Assembly (NCBI RefSeq): GCF_036199905.1
Contig: NZ_CP108109.1
Coordinates: forward strand, 2,768,501 to 2,832,500
DNA: 64,000 nucleotides
Source of the DNA: Streptomyces sp. NBC_00223
GTDB taxonomy: Bacteria > Actinomycetota > Actinomycetes > Streptomycetales > Streptomycetaceae
Direction: 5' to 3'
This document shows, piece by piece, positions 25,239-34,789 of this stretch. The translations under genes were made by a program, and so were the position numbers. The first letter of the stretch is position 1. Every line of letters starts with the position of its first letter. The notes below the pieces were generated by a model that was given only the letters and a program-made list of their open reading frames with translations, made no database searches and was not told the origin of the DNA.

Positions 25239-27410
25239 TCAGGCCGGGGCCGAGGCGCGGACCAGGGTGCCCCGGGGGCCGCGGCCGTAGAGCTCCAGGG
25301 TGTGCGGGTACGCCACCGCGCCCACCGGTCCCGCGCTCCCGCCGGGCAGCCGGGAGGGCGCGCCCGCGCCCGCCGACTGCGCGCCGTCCGCGAACACGTA
25401 CAGCCGGTCACCCGCGACCAGTGCCTCCGGGCGCCCCGAGGTCTCCAGGTCCGGGACCACCGCCGAGGGCCGCCAGGCGCCGCCGGAGTACGGCAGCCGC
25501 AGCACCGCGCCGTCCGCCTTCCGTACGACGAAGGCGTCCAGCGTCCCGCGTTCCCGCGAGACCAGCGCCGGGGCCGAGGTGATCCGGCCCGCCGTGGGGA
25601 CCAGCGCCCAGGCGTTCCACCGGGTGCCGACCAGGGACGCGGTGACCAGGTCGCCGCCGACCCGGCCGACCAGGTCGATCCGCCCGGGCTGCGAGGAGGC
25701 GGCGGCGGGCGCGGCGTCGAAACGGGTCCGCTCGTCCACCTGCGACCAGGCGTTCCAGTAGCGGCCGGAGAACGTACGCCGGTAGAGCAGGCCGTCCGTA
25801 CCGAGCGCGAAGAGGTCGATCCGCCCGGCCTTGGCCGAGACGACCGCCGGGTCGCCGTCCACGCTTATTCCGGTGAGCTTCTGCCACCCGGTGTACCCGG
25901 CGCCGTCCCGGACCACGTACCAGATGTTCTTGTCCTCGCCGCGCGCGAAGACGAACGTGGCGCCCCTGACGACCAGGGCGTGCGGACCGCCGGTGAACCG
26001 TACGCCCGCAGGCGGCACGTCCTCGAAGCCGGACCAGTGCGGAAGCGTGACGGGGGCGCCGGTACGGCCCTGCGGGGAGGGGGCGCCCGCCGTGGGCGCG
26101 TTCGGGGTGTCCGCGCTGGACTCCGGGCTCGGCGCGTGGTCGCCGGAGGAGTCCGACGGGCCGGACGACCCGGCGGAGCCCGAGGACCCGGCCGAGGCGA
26201 TGCCCCAGCCGCCGAGCCCGGCCACCGCGAGCGCGGCCGCGGCCGCCGCGGCGACCTTGATCCGGCGCTGCCTGATCGCGGCGGACACCGCCCGGTGCCG
26301 GGGGCTGGCCGGGCGGTCGGGGGCGGAGGCGCGGGCCTTGGCGGCGTTGCGCCCGGCCCGGGAGGCGGCGCCGTAGCCCGCCAGTTCCTCGGCGGTGGGC
26401 AGTTTGATGCTGGTGTGCGTGTCCCGGCTGGAGTCGGGGGCCGCGCCGCGCACCAGCGGTACGGCGCCGCGCCTGCGGTCCGGCGAGGAGCTGGGCGCGA
26501 CCGGCGGCTCGTCGGGGCCCTCGCCGTACGGCACCTCGGCCGCGGCTCCCTCGGTGCCGGGCGCTGCCACGTCGAGCACCGGATCCCCGGCCAGGCCCGG
26601 CAGCAGCTCGCGCAGCCGCGCGCCCAGCTCCCCGGCGGTGAGCCGGGAGGCGGGCGCCTTGGCCAGGCACTGGGCGAGGATCTGCCACAGCTCGTCGGAC
26701 AGGCCGGGCAGCGGCTGCACGGTCTCGGTGACATGGCGGCGCAGTACGGCGCCGGGGTGGCCGCCGCCGAAGGGCGTGAACCCGGCCAGCAGCTCGTACA
26801 GGACCGTGGCGAGGGCGTAGATGTCGACGGAGGCGCGCGGCGGCAGGCCCTCGATGATCTCGGGGGCGAGGTAGTCGGGTGTGCCGATGATCCGGGTGGC
26901 GCGGGTGCGGCGCGGCGAGTCGACGAGGCGGGCGATGCCGAAGTCGGTGAGCAGCGCGGGCGGGGCGCCGCCGGGGCCGGCCGGGGCGGCGGAGTCGAGC
27001 AGTACGTTCTCGGGCTTGACGTCGCGGTGCACGACCCCGGCGGCGTGCGCGGCCGCGAGGCCGTCGGCCACGTCGGCGGCGACGGCGACGGCCGCCTCGG
27101 GGGTGAGGCGGCGTTCGCGCTCCAGCCGGGAGCGCAGATCGGTGCCGCGGACCAGGTCCATCACGAGGGCCAGGTCGCTGCCGTCCACGACGAGGTCGCG
27201 GATGCCGACGATGTGCGGGTCGTCCAGGGAGAGCAGGGCGGTCCGCTCCTGGACGAAGCGGCCGACGAGATCCTGGTCGGAGGCGAGGTCCTCGCGGAGC
27301 AGCTTGATGGCGACCGGGCCCTCGGGGCCCTCGCCGAGCCAGACGGTGCCCGCGGACCCCCGTCCGAGTACCTGGTGAGCGGTGTACCGGCTGCCGATCT
27401 TCCTGGCCAA
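25239..27410 (-). CDS. Ser/Thr protein kinase with extracytoplasmic beta-propeller-like domain
   Basis: This 723-residue protein has an N-terminal Hanks-type kinase (residues 1-270: GRGSAGTVW loop, AIKLL lysine, HRDVKPEN, DFGIARL). A variable linker, one membrane segment near 380-402 (KVAAAAAAALAVAGLGGWGI) and an outer domain of about 280 residues follow. The outer part repeats a PLL/lectin-like propeller pattern (NIWYVVRDGAGYTGWQKLTG, LLYRRTFSGRYWNAWSQV, RWNAWALVP). The start is the TTG at 27410 after GGAG. It occupies the position of PkaB of S. coelicolor, but the sensor domain makes it longer. It probably senses an extracellular ligand, perhaps carbohydrate. Confidence 0.88.
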   Translation of the reverse strand: MARKIGSRYTAHQVLGRGSAGTVWLGEGPEGPVAIKLLREDLASDQDLVGRFVQERTALLSLDDPHIVGIRDLVVDGSDLALVMDLVRGTDLRSRLERERRLTPEAAVAVAADVADGLAAAHAAGVVHRDVKPENVLLDSAAPAGPGGAPPALLTDFGIARLVDSPRRTRATRIIGTPDYLAPEIIEGLPPRASVDIYALATVLYELLAGFTPFGGGHPGAVLRRHVTETVQPLPGLSDELWQILAQCLAKAPASRLTAGELGARLRELLPGLAGDPVLDVAAPGTEGAAAEVPYGEGPDEPPVAPSSSPDRRRGAVPLVRGAAPDSSRDTHTSIKLPTAEELAGYGAASRAGRNAAKARASAPDRPASPRHRAVSAAIRQRRIKVAAAAAAALAVAGLGGWGIASAGSSGSAGSSGPSDSSGDHAPSPESSADTPNAPTAGAPSPQGRTGAPVTLPHWSGFEDVPPAGVRFTGGPHALVVRGATFVFARGEDKNIWYVVRDGAGYTGWQKLTGISVDGDPAVVSAKAGRIDLFALGTDGLLYRRTFSGRYWNAWSQVDERTRFDAAPAAASSQPGRIDLVGRVGGDLVTASLVGTRWNAWALVPTAGRITSAPALVSRERGTLDAFVVRKADGAVLRLPYSGGAWRPSAVVPDLETSGRPEALVAGDRLYVFADGAQSAGAGAPSRLPGGSAGPVGAVAYPHTLELYGRGPRGTLVRASAPA

Positions 27411-27769
27411 GACTGCTCCGACTCCTCCGAAGGTCCGTCGCGTTGGCGACAAAGCTACGCGGATCAGGGGCCGTTCGGGGCACGGGTGGGGGGTGAGGAG
27501 ACGTTCTGCCGGAGAAATCACCCTCGGGAAGTCGACAAATCCCCAAGTTGGCCACCGCGCCGGGCCTTTTCGGCGGGTGGAACGGTCGTCGGCGGGCCGT
27601 CCGGGCGGCCGGCGCGAGGCGGCCCGACCGGCGGCCGGCGGGTACGACCGGCGCGCGTCCCACCCCTCAGCGGCCGCGCCCAACCGTCCCGGCTCAGCCG
27701 TCCGTCGGCCCAACCGTCCGTCGGCTCGGCCGTCCCGGCCCAACCGTCCGTCGGCTCGGCCGCCCACGC
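27411..27769. other. Inter-kinase spacer with three 30-bp repeats
   Basis: This 359-bp spacer holds the promoter of the downstream kinase and, at its right end, three imperfect 30-bp repeats starting at 27680, 27710 and 27740 (core CCAACCGTCCGTCGGCTCGG). The repeats begin right after the stop codon of the upstream kinase. No gene is seen. Confidence 0.7.
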
Positions 27770-29491
27770 TCAGTTCCCCGAACCGCCGCCCGAGTCCCCG
27801 GTGATCGCGGAGATCTTGTCCCAGGCGGAGTGGACCCAGCCCGACGCCGCGTCCCAGAGGTTGCGCGTGCTGTTGACCCAGTCGGGCAGCGGGGTCGTGT
27901 ACCAGACGATCACGAAGATGACGATCACCACGAGGATCACCATCAGACAGCCCTTGAGGCAGCCGAGGCCGGGGATCTTCATCGGGTTCGCGCCGCCGCG
28001 CGGCTCGCGCGGCTCGCGCCCTCGGGGCGGTTCCGGGGACGTGGGGGCGGGCGGGCGCTGGGGCTCGTACCGCTGGGGGCGCTGCGGCTCGTAGCTCTGC
28101 TGCTGCGGGGGCTGCGGCGGCTGCTGGTAGCGCGGCTGGGCGGGCTGCTGCTGGTGCTGCGGAGGCTGCTGCTGCGGGTAGCCGTATCCCTGGCCCTGGC
28201 CCTGCCCCTGGCCCTGCTGCGGGTACTGCGGCTGCGGCGGGCCACCGTACGGCTGCTGCTGGCCGTACGACTGCGGGGGCGGCTGGGGGCGGCGCTGCGG
28301 GCGCCGGAAGAGGGGGTCCATCTCGGGGGCGAGCGGCCGTACCTCGGTCTGGTCGGCGCGCTGCCGCGCCGCGTTCAGCTGCGACTCCCAGGGGTGCGGG
28401 CCCTGCGCCTGCGGCGGGCCCTGCGGATCGGCGTCGGGCACGGGCGGCAGCACCCGGGTGCCGTCGGGCGCGGCGGGCCCCGAGGGCAGCACGCTGGTCA
28501 CCGCGGAGGGGTCGTACGCGCTGCTCCCGGACGGCAGCACCTGCGTCGGGTCGGCGTCGCCGCCGCCCTGGGCCGTGCCCGGGACCAAGGTCGGTGTCTC
28601 ATCCGGCGCCAGCAGCGCGGCCACGCCCAGCGCGGCCTCAGCGGCGGCCGGGCTCGCGTGGACACCGATGCCCGCGGCGACCACCCGCAGCGCGCGGGCG
28701 AGGCTCTCCGCGCTGGGCCGCTGGGCGGGCTCCTTGCGCAGGCAGCGCTCGATGACCGTCCACAGGGGGTCGGGGACGGTGGTGGGGCGGCGCGGCTGCT
28801 CGTTGAGGTGCGCGTGCAGCACCTCGATCGCGCTGTCGCCGCGGAACGGCGGACGGCCGGTGACCAGCTCGTACAGCAGGATTCCGGCGCCGTAGACATC
28901 GACCGCCGAGGTCTGCGGGCGGCCCTGCGCGGACTCGGGCGCGACATAGGCGGGCGTGCCGACGAACTCGTGGGTGCGGGTGACGCCGGGTGAGTCGGCG
29001 AGCCGGGCGATGCCGAAGTCGGTGAGCATCGGGTGCATGTGCTCGGTGCCGTCCTCGCCGGTGACGGTGGCGATCAGCACATTGGCGGGCTTGAGGTCGC
29101 GGTGGACGACGCCGTCGGCGTGGCTGCAGGCCAGCGCGTCGGCGACGGCGGCGGTCAGCAGGGCGGCGCCGACCGGGGAGAAGGGGCCGTTCTCGCGCAG
29201 ATAGCGGTGCAGATCGGGGCCGTCGATCAGGTCCATGACGAGGGCGAGCAGATCGCCCTCGACCACCAGGTCGCGGACCTGGACGATGTGCGGATGGCGC
29301 AGCCGGACCAGCGCGGACCGCTCCCTCAGGAAGCGCATCACGACGTCCGGGTCGCTCGCCAGCTCTTCCTTGAGCACCTTGACGGCGACGGCGCTGCCCT
29401 CCTCGCCGCGCACCTGGCCACGCCAGACGGTGCCCGTGGCGCCGCGCCCGAGCGGCTCCTCCAGAAGGTACTTGCTGCCTACCGGCCGCAC
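27770..29491 (-). CDS. pkaA: PkaA-like Ser/Thr protein kinase
   Basis: This 573-residue protein has a Hanks-type kinase domain (about residues 8-270: GRGATGTVW, AVKVL, HRDLKPAN, DFGIARL). A long Pro/Gln-rich linker of low complexity follows (QPQYPQQGQGQGQGQGYGYP region), then a single membrane segment near residues 510-535 (GCLMVILVVIVIFVIVW) and a short outer tail. The GTG at 29491 after GGGAG fits the start of the kinase domain better than upstream starts. Domain order and neighbourhood match S. coelicolor PkaA. The short tail makes a classical ligand sensor unlikely; the linker may bind partners. Confidence 0.87.
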   Translation of the reverse strand: MRPVGSKYLLEEPLGRGATGTVWRGQVRGEEGSAVAVKVLKEELASDPDVVMRFLRERSALVRLRHPHIVQVRDLVVEGDLLALVMDLIDGPDLHRYLRENGPFSPVGAALLTAAVADALACSHADGVVHRDLKPANVLIATVTGEDGTEHMHPMLTDFGIARLADSPGVTRTHEFVGTPAYVAPESAQGRPQTSAVDVYGAGILLYELVTGRPPFRGDSAIEVLHAHLNEQPRRPTTVPDPLWTVIERCLRKEPAQRPSAESLARALRVVAAGIGVHASPAAAEAALGVAALLAPDETPTLVPGTAQGGGDADPTQVLPSGSSAYDPSAVTSVLPSGPAAPDGTRVLPPVPDADPQGPPQAQGPHPWESQLNAARQRADQTEVRPLAPEMDPLFRRPQRRPQPPPQSYGQQQPYGGPPQPQYPQQGQGQGQGQGYGYPQQQPPQHQQQPAQPRYQQPPQPPQQQSYEPQRPQRYEPQRPPAPTSPEPPRGREPREPRGGANPMKIPGLGCLKGCLMVILVVIVIFVIVWYTTPLPDWVNSTRNLWDAASGWVHSAWDKISAITGDSGGGSGN

Positions 29492-30159
29492 GTCGTGTGC
29501 TCCCTGCTCCGTAGTGGCTCGTGGGTGGTGTGGGATCTGTGGATCAACGGACTGTCGCCTGTAAACGCCACGGCGGCCCTGGACACCGAGGACGCCAAGG
29601 ACACCATGACGACGAGGACGCACCCGGGTGGCGGCGTCCGTCGCGGGCCCGCCCGGCGGGCGCGCCTGATTCCGGCCAAGCGTAGTGCCGTACGGCCGCG
29701 TCCACGGCGTACGTCCGCCGGATTCCCCGGTAGGACGCGGAACCCGGGCCGGTGGTTGCCACGCCACGGCCCACCGGTGGCCCACCGGCACCGGCGCCCG
29801 GTCCGCCGAACCCCGCGCCCGACTCCGCGCCCGACTCCGCGCGGACGGCGATTTCCGGCGGCCGGTGATCGGTTTCCGGCCGAATTGTCCCGCGTTCACC
29901 GGTCCGATTCCGCTACAAGCCGATCGTCCTCCGGTCGGCCAAGATCACTGAAGGCGGTACCGGCGACGGGCTGTCGCCGGCGAGTGGGAGGATGCATCCG
30001 TACGGTGCGGTGAGGTGCAACGGGGGTGGCACCGGCCGTGCTTGAGTTACGTGCTTGTTGTGCTCGCAGTGCTTGCTTGTACGTCGACGCGCCCGTGCGC
30101 GGCCGGGGAGGGACTCTCGACCGCGCTCCCGGGCCCGGGGAGAAGGGACCGCGGACGAG
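29492..30159. other. 668-bp divergent spacer between pkaA and the FHA ATPase gene
   Basis: No gene is convincing in this spacer. It should hold both divergent promoters. A GCGCCCGACTCC unit occurs twice near 29817-29841. The right end carries a comparatively AT-rich cluster of GTGCTTG heptamers at 30038-30075. Confidence 0.6.
30038..30075 (+). repeat. Cluster of GTGCTTG heptamers upstream of the FHA ATPase gene
   Basis: GTGCTTG occurs at 30038, 30051 and 30069, with the variant GTGCTCG at 30060, spaced 13, 9 and 9 bases. The cluster lies about 85-120 bp upstream of the ATG at 30160. Such spaced repeats suggest cooperative binding of a regulator; none is named. Confidence 0.45.
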
Positions 30160-33100
30160 ATGCAGATCCGGCTGACCGTCCTCGGGCCGCGCAGCGGCCG
30201 GACAGTACGCGGGTGCGACGTGCTCATCACCGCGCCCGCGGGCACCACACTGGGCGCGGTGGCCGGGGCGCTGGCCTCCGCCGCCGGTTCCGGCAAGCCC
30301 GGCGGCCGGTCCTCCGGCGCCTCCGTGGTGCTCTACGCGGGCGCCGACCGGCTCACCCCCGGCACGGTCCTCGGTGTGCCGCCGCTGGTGGACGGCGCCC
30401 TGATCTCGCTGCACGCCCCCGCGGAGCCGCACGGCGACCACGGACAGTACGGCCGCTTCGGGCAGTACGGCCGGCCGCCGGAGGACCTGGCCACGCTGCA
30501 CGTGGTGGGCGGCCCGGACGCGGGCGGGGTCCATCTGCTCCAAGGCGGGCAGGCCAGGATCGGGCGCTCCGCGGACGCGGACGTACCGCTGGACGACCCC
30601 GATGTGTCCCGGCTGCACTGCGAGGTCGCCGTCGGCGCGGACGGGCAGATCACGGTGGTCGACCTCGGGTCCACCAACGGGACGACGCTCTCCGGCCACC
30701 CGGTCGGCCCCCGGCCGCAGACCTTCGCGCCGGGCGCGCTGCTCAGGATCGGCGAGTCCACGCTGCGGCTGGACCCCGCGCACACGCCCACCCCGCCGCC
30801 GCTGGCCGCCGCCTCCGACACGGACGGCCATCTGCGGGTCTCGCCGCGCGAGGCGCCGGGGGCCTCCGCGCCCGTGAGTCCGCCGGGCGAAGCGCGCGAC
30901 CCGGGCCCGTACCCCGCTCACACCCCGTACGCCCAGCCGCCGGCCGACGCTCCCGAGCCGGCCGCCCACACGCCCTCCGACGCCGAGACCTACGGGCGCG
31001 GGTTCGACGCGGACCTCGACGCGAGCGGGCGGCGGCACACCGGCGAGCGCGCCAGGACGCCGCAGGCCCAGGACCCGGCCCGCGGCGGCGTCGTCGGCGC
31101 CATAGGCGCCTGGGCGCGGCGGCGGTTCGTGGCCGGGGCCGGGCACGGCGGCCCGGAGGACGACGGCGGCGAGGCCGAGGCGCTGCGCGAGCGCTGGCCG
31201 GACCCGGCGGCCGTGCTGCTGACCGCGCTCGGCCCGGGCCGGCGGCTGTGGGAGCGCGGGGTGACACACCCGGACGCGCTGACCGTACGGCTGGGGACGG
31301 CCGACCTGCCGTCCGAGGACGGCACCCGGCGGCTGCCCGACGTGCCCTTCACCGTGGACCTGCGGGCGCCGCGGACCGCCGCCCTGACGCTGACCGGACC
31401 GCGCCCCCGGCTGTCCGGGCTGGCCAGGGCCGTGCTGGCGCAGCTGTGCGCGCTGCACTCCCCCGCCGCCCTGGAGGTCGTGCTGCTCAGCGCCGACCGC
31501 ACCCGGGGCGCCGACCAGCGGGCCGAGGAGTGGTCCTGGCTGAACTGGCTGCCGCATCTGCGCCCCGCGCACGGCCAGGACTGCCGGCTGCTGCTGGCCT
31601 TCGACCGGGACCAGGCCGAGGCGCGCGCCGCGGAGGTCGTACGGCGGCTGGAGGAAGGGCCGCTGGGCGCCGGGTGGGCGTCGGCGCCGCCGGCGGCGGT
31701 GACCGCGGCGGCTTCGGCGTACGAGGGGCCGTACACGCTGCTGGTGGTCGACGGCGACCCCGGTTCCGCCGGGCTGCGCGAGGCGGTGGCGCGGATCGCG
31801 GTGGCCGGGCCCTCGGCGGGTGTGCATGTGCTGTGTCTGGCCGAGAGCGGCGAGCGGCCGGCCGTGGACAGCGGGGTCGTGGCCCGGGTGTCGGGCGATG
31901 TGGCGACGACGCTGCGGATCGAGCCCGCGGGCGACGGGCCCGCGGAGGCCCCGGGCGGCGCGGACCTCGCCGACGACCGGGACGTCGTGGACGAGATCGT
32001 GCTGGACGCGGTCTCCGCCGCCTGGGCGGAGCACTTCGCCCGGGCGCTGGCCCCGCTGCGGGAGGCGGAGGGCGACGCGCCCGGCGCCCGCTCCCGGCAC
32101 GCCCTTCCGCACACCGTGCGGCTGCTGGACGAACTGGACCTGGCCCTCGCCACGCCCGCGAAGATCGCCGCCCGGTGGGCGGACGCGCCGGTGGCGGTGG
32201 CGGCGGCGACCGCCGTGGTCGGCGTCGGCGGCGGCGGGCGGTTGGCCGTCGACCTGGTGACCGAGGGCCCGCACGCGCTGGTCGGCGGGGCGGCGGGCGC
32301 GGGCAAGACGGAGCTGCTGCGTACGCTCGTGGCGGCGCTGGCCTCGGCCGAGCGGCCCGGCCGACTGGCCTTGGTGCTGGTCGACGGCGCCGGGCAGGAG
32401 CGCGGCGAGGGGCTGCGGACGTGCGCGGACCTCCCCCAGGTCTCCACCCACCTGGTGGCCTCCGACCCGGTGCGGATGCGGGAGTTCGCGCAGGCGCTGA
32501 CGGCGGAGCTCAAGCGGCGCGCGGAGGTGCTGGGCGGGCAGGAGTTCGGCGCCTGGCACGCCGAGCGGGTGGTCACGGCGACCGTTCCGCACCAGGGCGG
32601 CCCCGGCCGCCGGACGGCCGATCCGGAGTCGCGGCCCGCGCTGCCCCGGCTGGTCGTGGTGGTCGACGACTTCGACGCGCTGGTCGCGCCGGCCCTGGGC
32701 AGCACGGGCCGGCCCGCGGCGGGCAGCGTCGTACGGGCGCTGGAGGCGGTGGCGCGCGACGGCGCCAGGCTCGGCGTCCATCTGGTGGCCTCGACCGGCC
32801 GCCCGGAGCGCACGGCGGGCACGGAGGCGGACGAGCGGGCCAGGCTGCGGATCGCGCTGCGGATGCCCGACCCGGAATCGGCCACGCTGGTGGTCCATGT
32901 CGAGGACCCGGCGGGACTGGACGACTCGGTGCCGGGCCGCGGTTATCTGCGGCGGCCGGGCGGGGCGGTGACGGTCTTCCAGGCCGCCCGGGTCAGTGGC
33001 CGGATTCCGCGTACGGCGACGCTGCGGCCCACCGTCGTACCGCTGGAGTGGGAGCGGATGGGCGACCCGCCCGCCCGCCGTCAGGTGCGCGAACTGGGCA

Positions 33101-33219
33101 ACGGACCAACCGACTTGGCGCTGCTGGCCAGCGCCCTCCAGCGGGCCGCGGAGACTCCGGCGGACGACGCCGCGGCCGAGGGTACGGCGCCGCGGACCAC
33201 GGCCACCCCGCTGATCTGA
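30160..33219 (+). CDS. FHA-domain EssC/EccC-like FtsK/SpoIIIE ATPase
   Basis: This 1,019-residue protein starts with a ubiquitin-like-looking region (MQIRLTVLGPRSGRTVRG). An FHA domain follows at about 111-188 (ARIGRSADADVPLDDPDVSR, GSTNGTTLSG), then a disordered linker. The rest resembles type VII secretion ATPases: DALTVRLGTADLP, WSWLNWLPHLRP, Walker A GGAAGAGKTELL near 709, and Walker B LVVVVDDFDAL. EssC/EccC proteins normally have two membrane segments before the ATPase region; I see none here, and no WXG100 genes are near. FHA binds phosphothreonine, and the divergent neighbour is a Ser/Thr kinase, so it may be a phospho-controlled ATPase. Confidence 0.82.
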   Translation: MQIRLTVLGPRSGRTVRGCDVLITAPAGTTLGAVAGALASAAGSGKPGGRSSGASVVLYAGADRLTPGTVLGVPPLVDGALISLHAPAEPHGDHGQYGRFGQYGRPPEDLATLHVVGGPDAGGVHLLQGGQARIGRSADADVPLDDPDVSRLHCEVAVGADGQITVVDLGSTNGTTLSGHPVGPRPQTFAPGALLRIGESTLRLDPAHTPTPPPLAAASDTDGHLRVSPREAPGASAPVSPPGEARDPGPYPAHTPYAQPPADAPEPAAHTPSDAETYGRGFDADLDASGRRHTGERARTPQAQDPARGGVVGAIGAWARRRFVAGAGHGGPEDDGGEAEALRERWPDPAAVLLTALGPGRRLWERGVTHPDALTVRLGTADLPSEDGTRRLPDVPFTVDLRAPRTAALTLTGPRPRLSGLARAVLAQLCALHSPAALEVVLLSADRTRGADQRAEEWSWLNWLPHLRPAHGQDCRLLLAFDRDQAEARAAEVVRRLEEGPLGAGWASAPPAAVTAAASAYEGPYTLLVVDGDPGSAGLREAVARIAVAGPSAGVHVLCLAESGERPAVDSGVVARVSGDVATTLRIEPAGDGPAEAPGGADLADDRDVVDEIVLDAVSAAWAEHFARALAPLREAEGDAPGARSRHALPHTVRLLDELDLALATPAKIAARWADAPVAVAAATAVVGVGGGGRLAVDLVTEGPHALVGGAAGAGKTELLRTLVAALASAERPGRLALVLVDGAGQERGEGLRTCADLPQVSTHLVASDPVRMREFAQALTAELKRRAEVLGGQEFGAWHAERVVTATVPHQGGPGRRTADPESRPALPRLVVVVDDFDALVAPALGSTGRPAAGSVVRALEAVARDGARLGVHLVASTGRPERTAGTEADERARLRIALRMPDPESATLVVHVEDPAGLDDSVPGRGYLRRPGGAVTVFQAARVSGRIPRTATLRPTVVPLEWERMGDPPARRQVRELGNGPTDLALLASALQRAAETPADDAAAEGTAPRTTATPLI

Positions 33220-33234
33220 CGAACCGTCGCAGAA

Positions 33235-33274
33235 CGCCAACGGCCCCTCCGATTAAGGGGAATCGGGGTTGGCG
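33235..33274 (+). terminator. Hairpin after the FHA ATPase gene
   Basis: CGCCAAC and GTTGGCG frame an inner CCGATT/AATCGG stem with a short AAGGGG loop, beginning 15 bp after the stop codon. It separates this gene from the sugar transporter operon. Confidence 0.65.
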
Positions 33275-33382
33275 GCAAGATCACGGCATGGTCACGATCA
33301 TCACTCCAGCCCCGTGCGCGCCCTTGCGAGCGCCGCCGCCGGGGGCGTAGGACAGTCGCCACGGGACTGAGGGGATGGCCAG

Positions 33383-34783
33383 ATGCGTACCTTGAAGCGC
33401 ACACGTACCAGCCACATCGACCGAACTACGCGCATAGCGCTCGCCGTTGTCGCGGCGTCCGCGCTCGCGTTCGCCACCGCCGCCTGCGGCGGGGGCGGCG
33501 ACGACGGGAAGAAGGACGACGGCGGGAAGACCGCCTCCCCGTCCGTCGCGGCCGACGGCCTCCAACTGCCCGATCTGCACGGGCAGAAGCTCGAAGTGGC
33601 CGCGGTCTGGACCGGCCCCGAGCAGAAGAACTTCCAGAAGGTGCTCGACGAGTTCGACAAGCGCACGGGGGCCAAGACCACCTTCGTACCGACCGGGGAC
33701 AGCCAGTCGACGTTCCTCGGCACCAAGATCGAGGGCGGCGCGCCGCCGGATGTCGCCTTCCTCGCGCAGAACGGCGTACTGCACCAGTTCGCCGACAAGG
33801 GCTGGCTCAAACCGCTCGGCACCGACGCACAGGCGCAGCTGACCAAGAACTTCTCGCCGGGCTGGCAGCAGCTCGGCGCGTGGAAGGGCAAGCAGTACGG
33901 CGTCTACGCCAAGGTGTCCAACAAGTCGCTGATCTGGTACAACACCGCCGCGTTCGCCAACGCGGGCGCGAACGAGCCCACTACCTGGGCGGACTTCCTG
34001 AAGACCGCGGAGACCGTCTTCGAGTCGGGCACCCCGCCGGTGTCGATCGGCGGCGGCGACGGCTGGACGCTCACCGACTGGTTCGAGAACATCTACCTCT
34101 CGCAGGCCGGTCCGCAGAAGTACGACCAACTGGCCGCGCACACCATCAAGTGGACCGATCCTTCCGTCAAGACCGCGCTGACCACACTGGGCCAGCTCTT
34201 CGGCAACAAGGACCTGATCGCGGGCGGGAGCAGCGGCGCGCTGGCCGCCGACTTCCCGAAGTCGGTGACGCAGGTCTTCACCGGCAATCCGCCGGCCGCC
34301 GCGATGGTCTACGAGGGCGACTTCGTCTCGGCGTTCATCTCCGCGAACACCAAGGCGAAGGTGGGTACGGACGCGAAGGTGTTCCCGTTCCCGGCGGTGG
34401 GCAGCGGCAAGGCCCCGGTGGTCAGCGGCGGTGACGTCGGGGTCGCGCTCAAGGACAGCCCCGGCGCGCAGGCGCTGCTGACCTTCATCGCCTCGACGGA
34501 CGCGGCCAAGATCTGGGCGCAGGGCGGCGGTTACCTCTCGCCGAACAAGTCGCTCGACCTGTCGTCGTACCCCGACGACGTGCAGCGCAACATCGCCAAG
34601 GCGCTGATCGCCTCGGGCGACGACTTCCGGTTCGACATGTCGGACCAGGCGCCGGCCGCGTTCGGCGGCACGAAGGGCCAGGGCGAGTGGAAGGACCTCC
34701 AGGACTTCCTCGCCAAGCCCGCCGACGTCGCGGGAGCGCAGGCCAAGCTCGAAGCGGACGCCGCCAAGGCGTACGGGGGCTGA
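33383..34783 (+). CDS. Sugar ABC transporter substrate-binding lipoprotein
   Basis: This 466-residue protein has a lipoprotein signal (ALAVVAASALAFATAACGG, lipobox Cys followed by Gly) and a type 1 extracellular solute-binding fold (LEVAAVWTGPEQKNFQKVLD, GAPPDVAFLAQNG). It should capture an oligosaccharide outside the membrane for the two permeases downstream. GAGGGG lies 8 bases before the ATG. The gap to the first permease is 6 bp, so the three genes are one operon. The substrate cannot be read from sequence; the family resembles alpha-glucoside-type binding proteins. Confidence 0.92.
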   Translation: MRTLKRTRTSHIDRTTRIALAVVAASALAFATAACGGGGDDGKKDDGGKTASPSVAADGLQLPDLHGQKLEVAAVWTGPEQKNFQKVLDEFDKRTGAKTTFVPTGDSQSTFLGTKIEGGAPPDVAFLAQNGVLHQFADKGWLKPLGTDAQAQLTKNFSPGWQQLGAWKGKQYGVYAKVSNKSLIWYNTAAFANAGANEPTTWADFLKTAETVFESGTPPVSIGGGDGWTLTDWFENIYLSQAGPQKYDQLAAHTIKWTDPSVKTALTTLGQLFGNKDLIAGGSSGALAADFPKSVTQVFTGNPPAAAMVYEGDFVSAFISANTKAKVGTDAKVFPFPAVGSGKAPVVSGGDVGVALKDSPGAQALLTFIASTDAAKIWAQGGGYLSPNKSLDLSSYPDDVQRNIAKALIASGDDFRFDMSDQAPAAFGGTKGQGEWKDLQDFLAKPADVAGAQAKLEADAAKAYGG

Positions 34784-34789
34784 GGCACG

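Noticed and set aside
24075..28094. A 1,339-codon plus-strand frame across prfB and the kinase
   Set aside because: It is antisense to two recognisable genes and has no family resemblance.
29896..33240. Long minus-strand frame opposite the FHA ATPase
   Set aside because: Compositional shadow; the plus strand has FHA and ATPase motifs.
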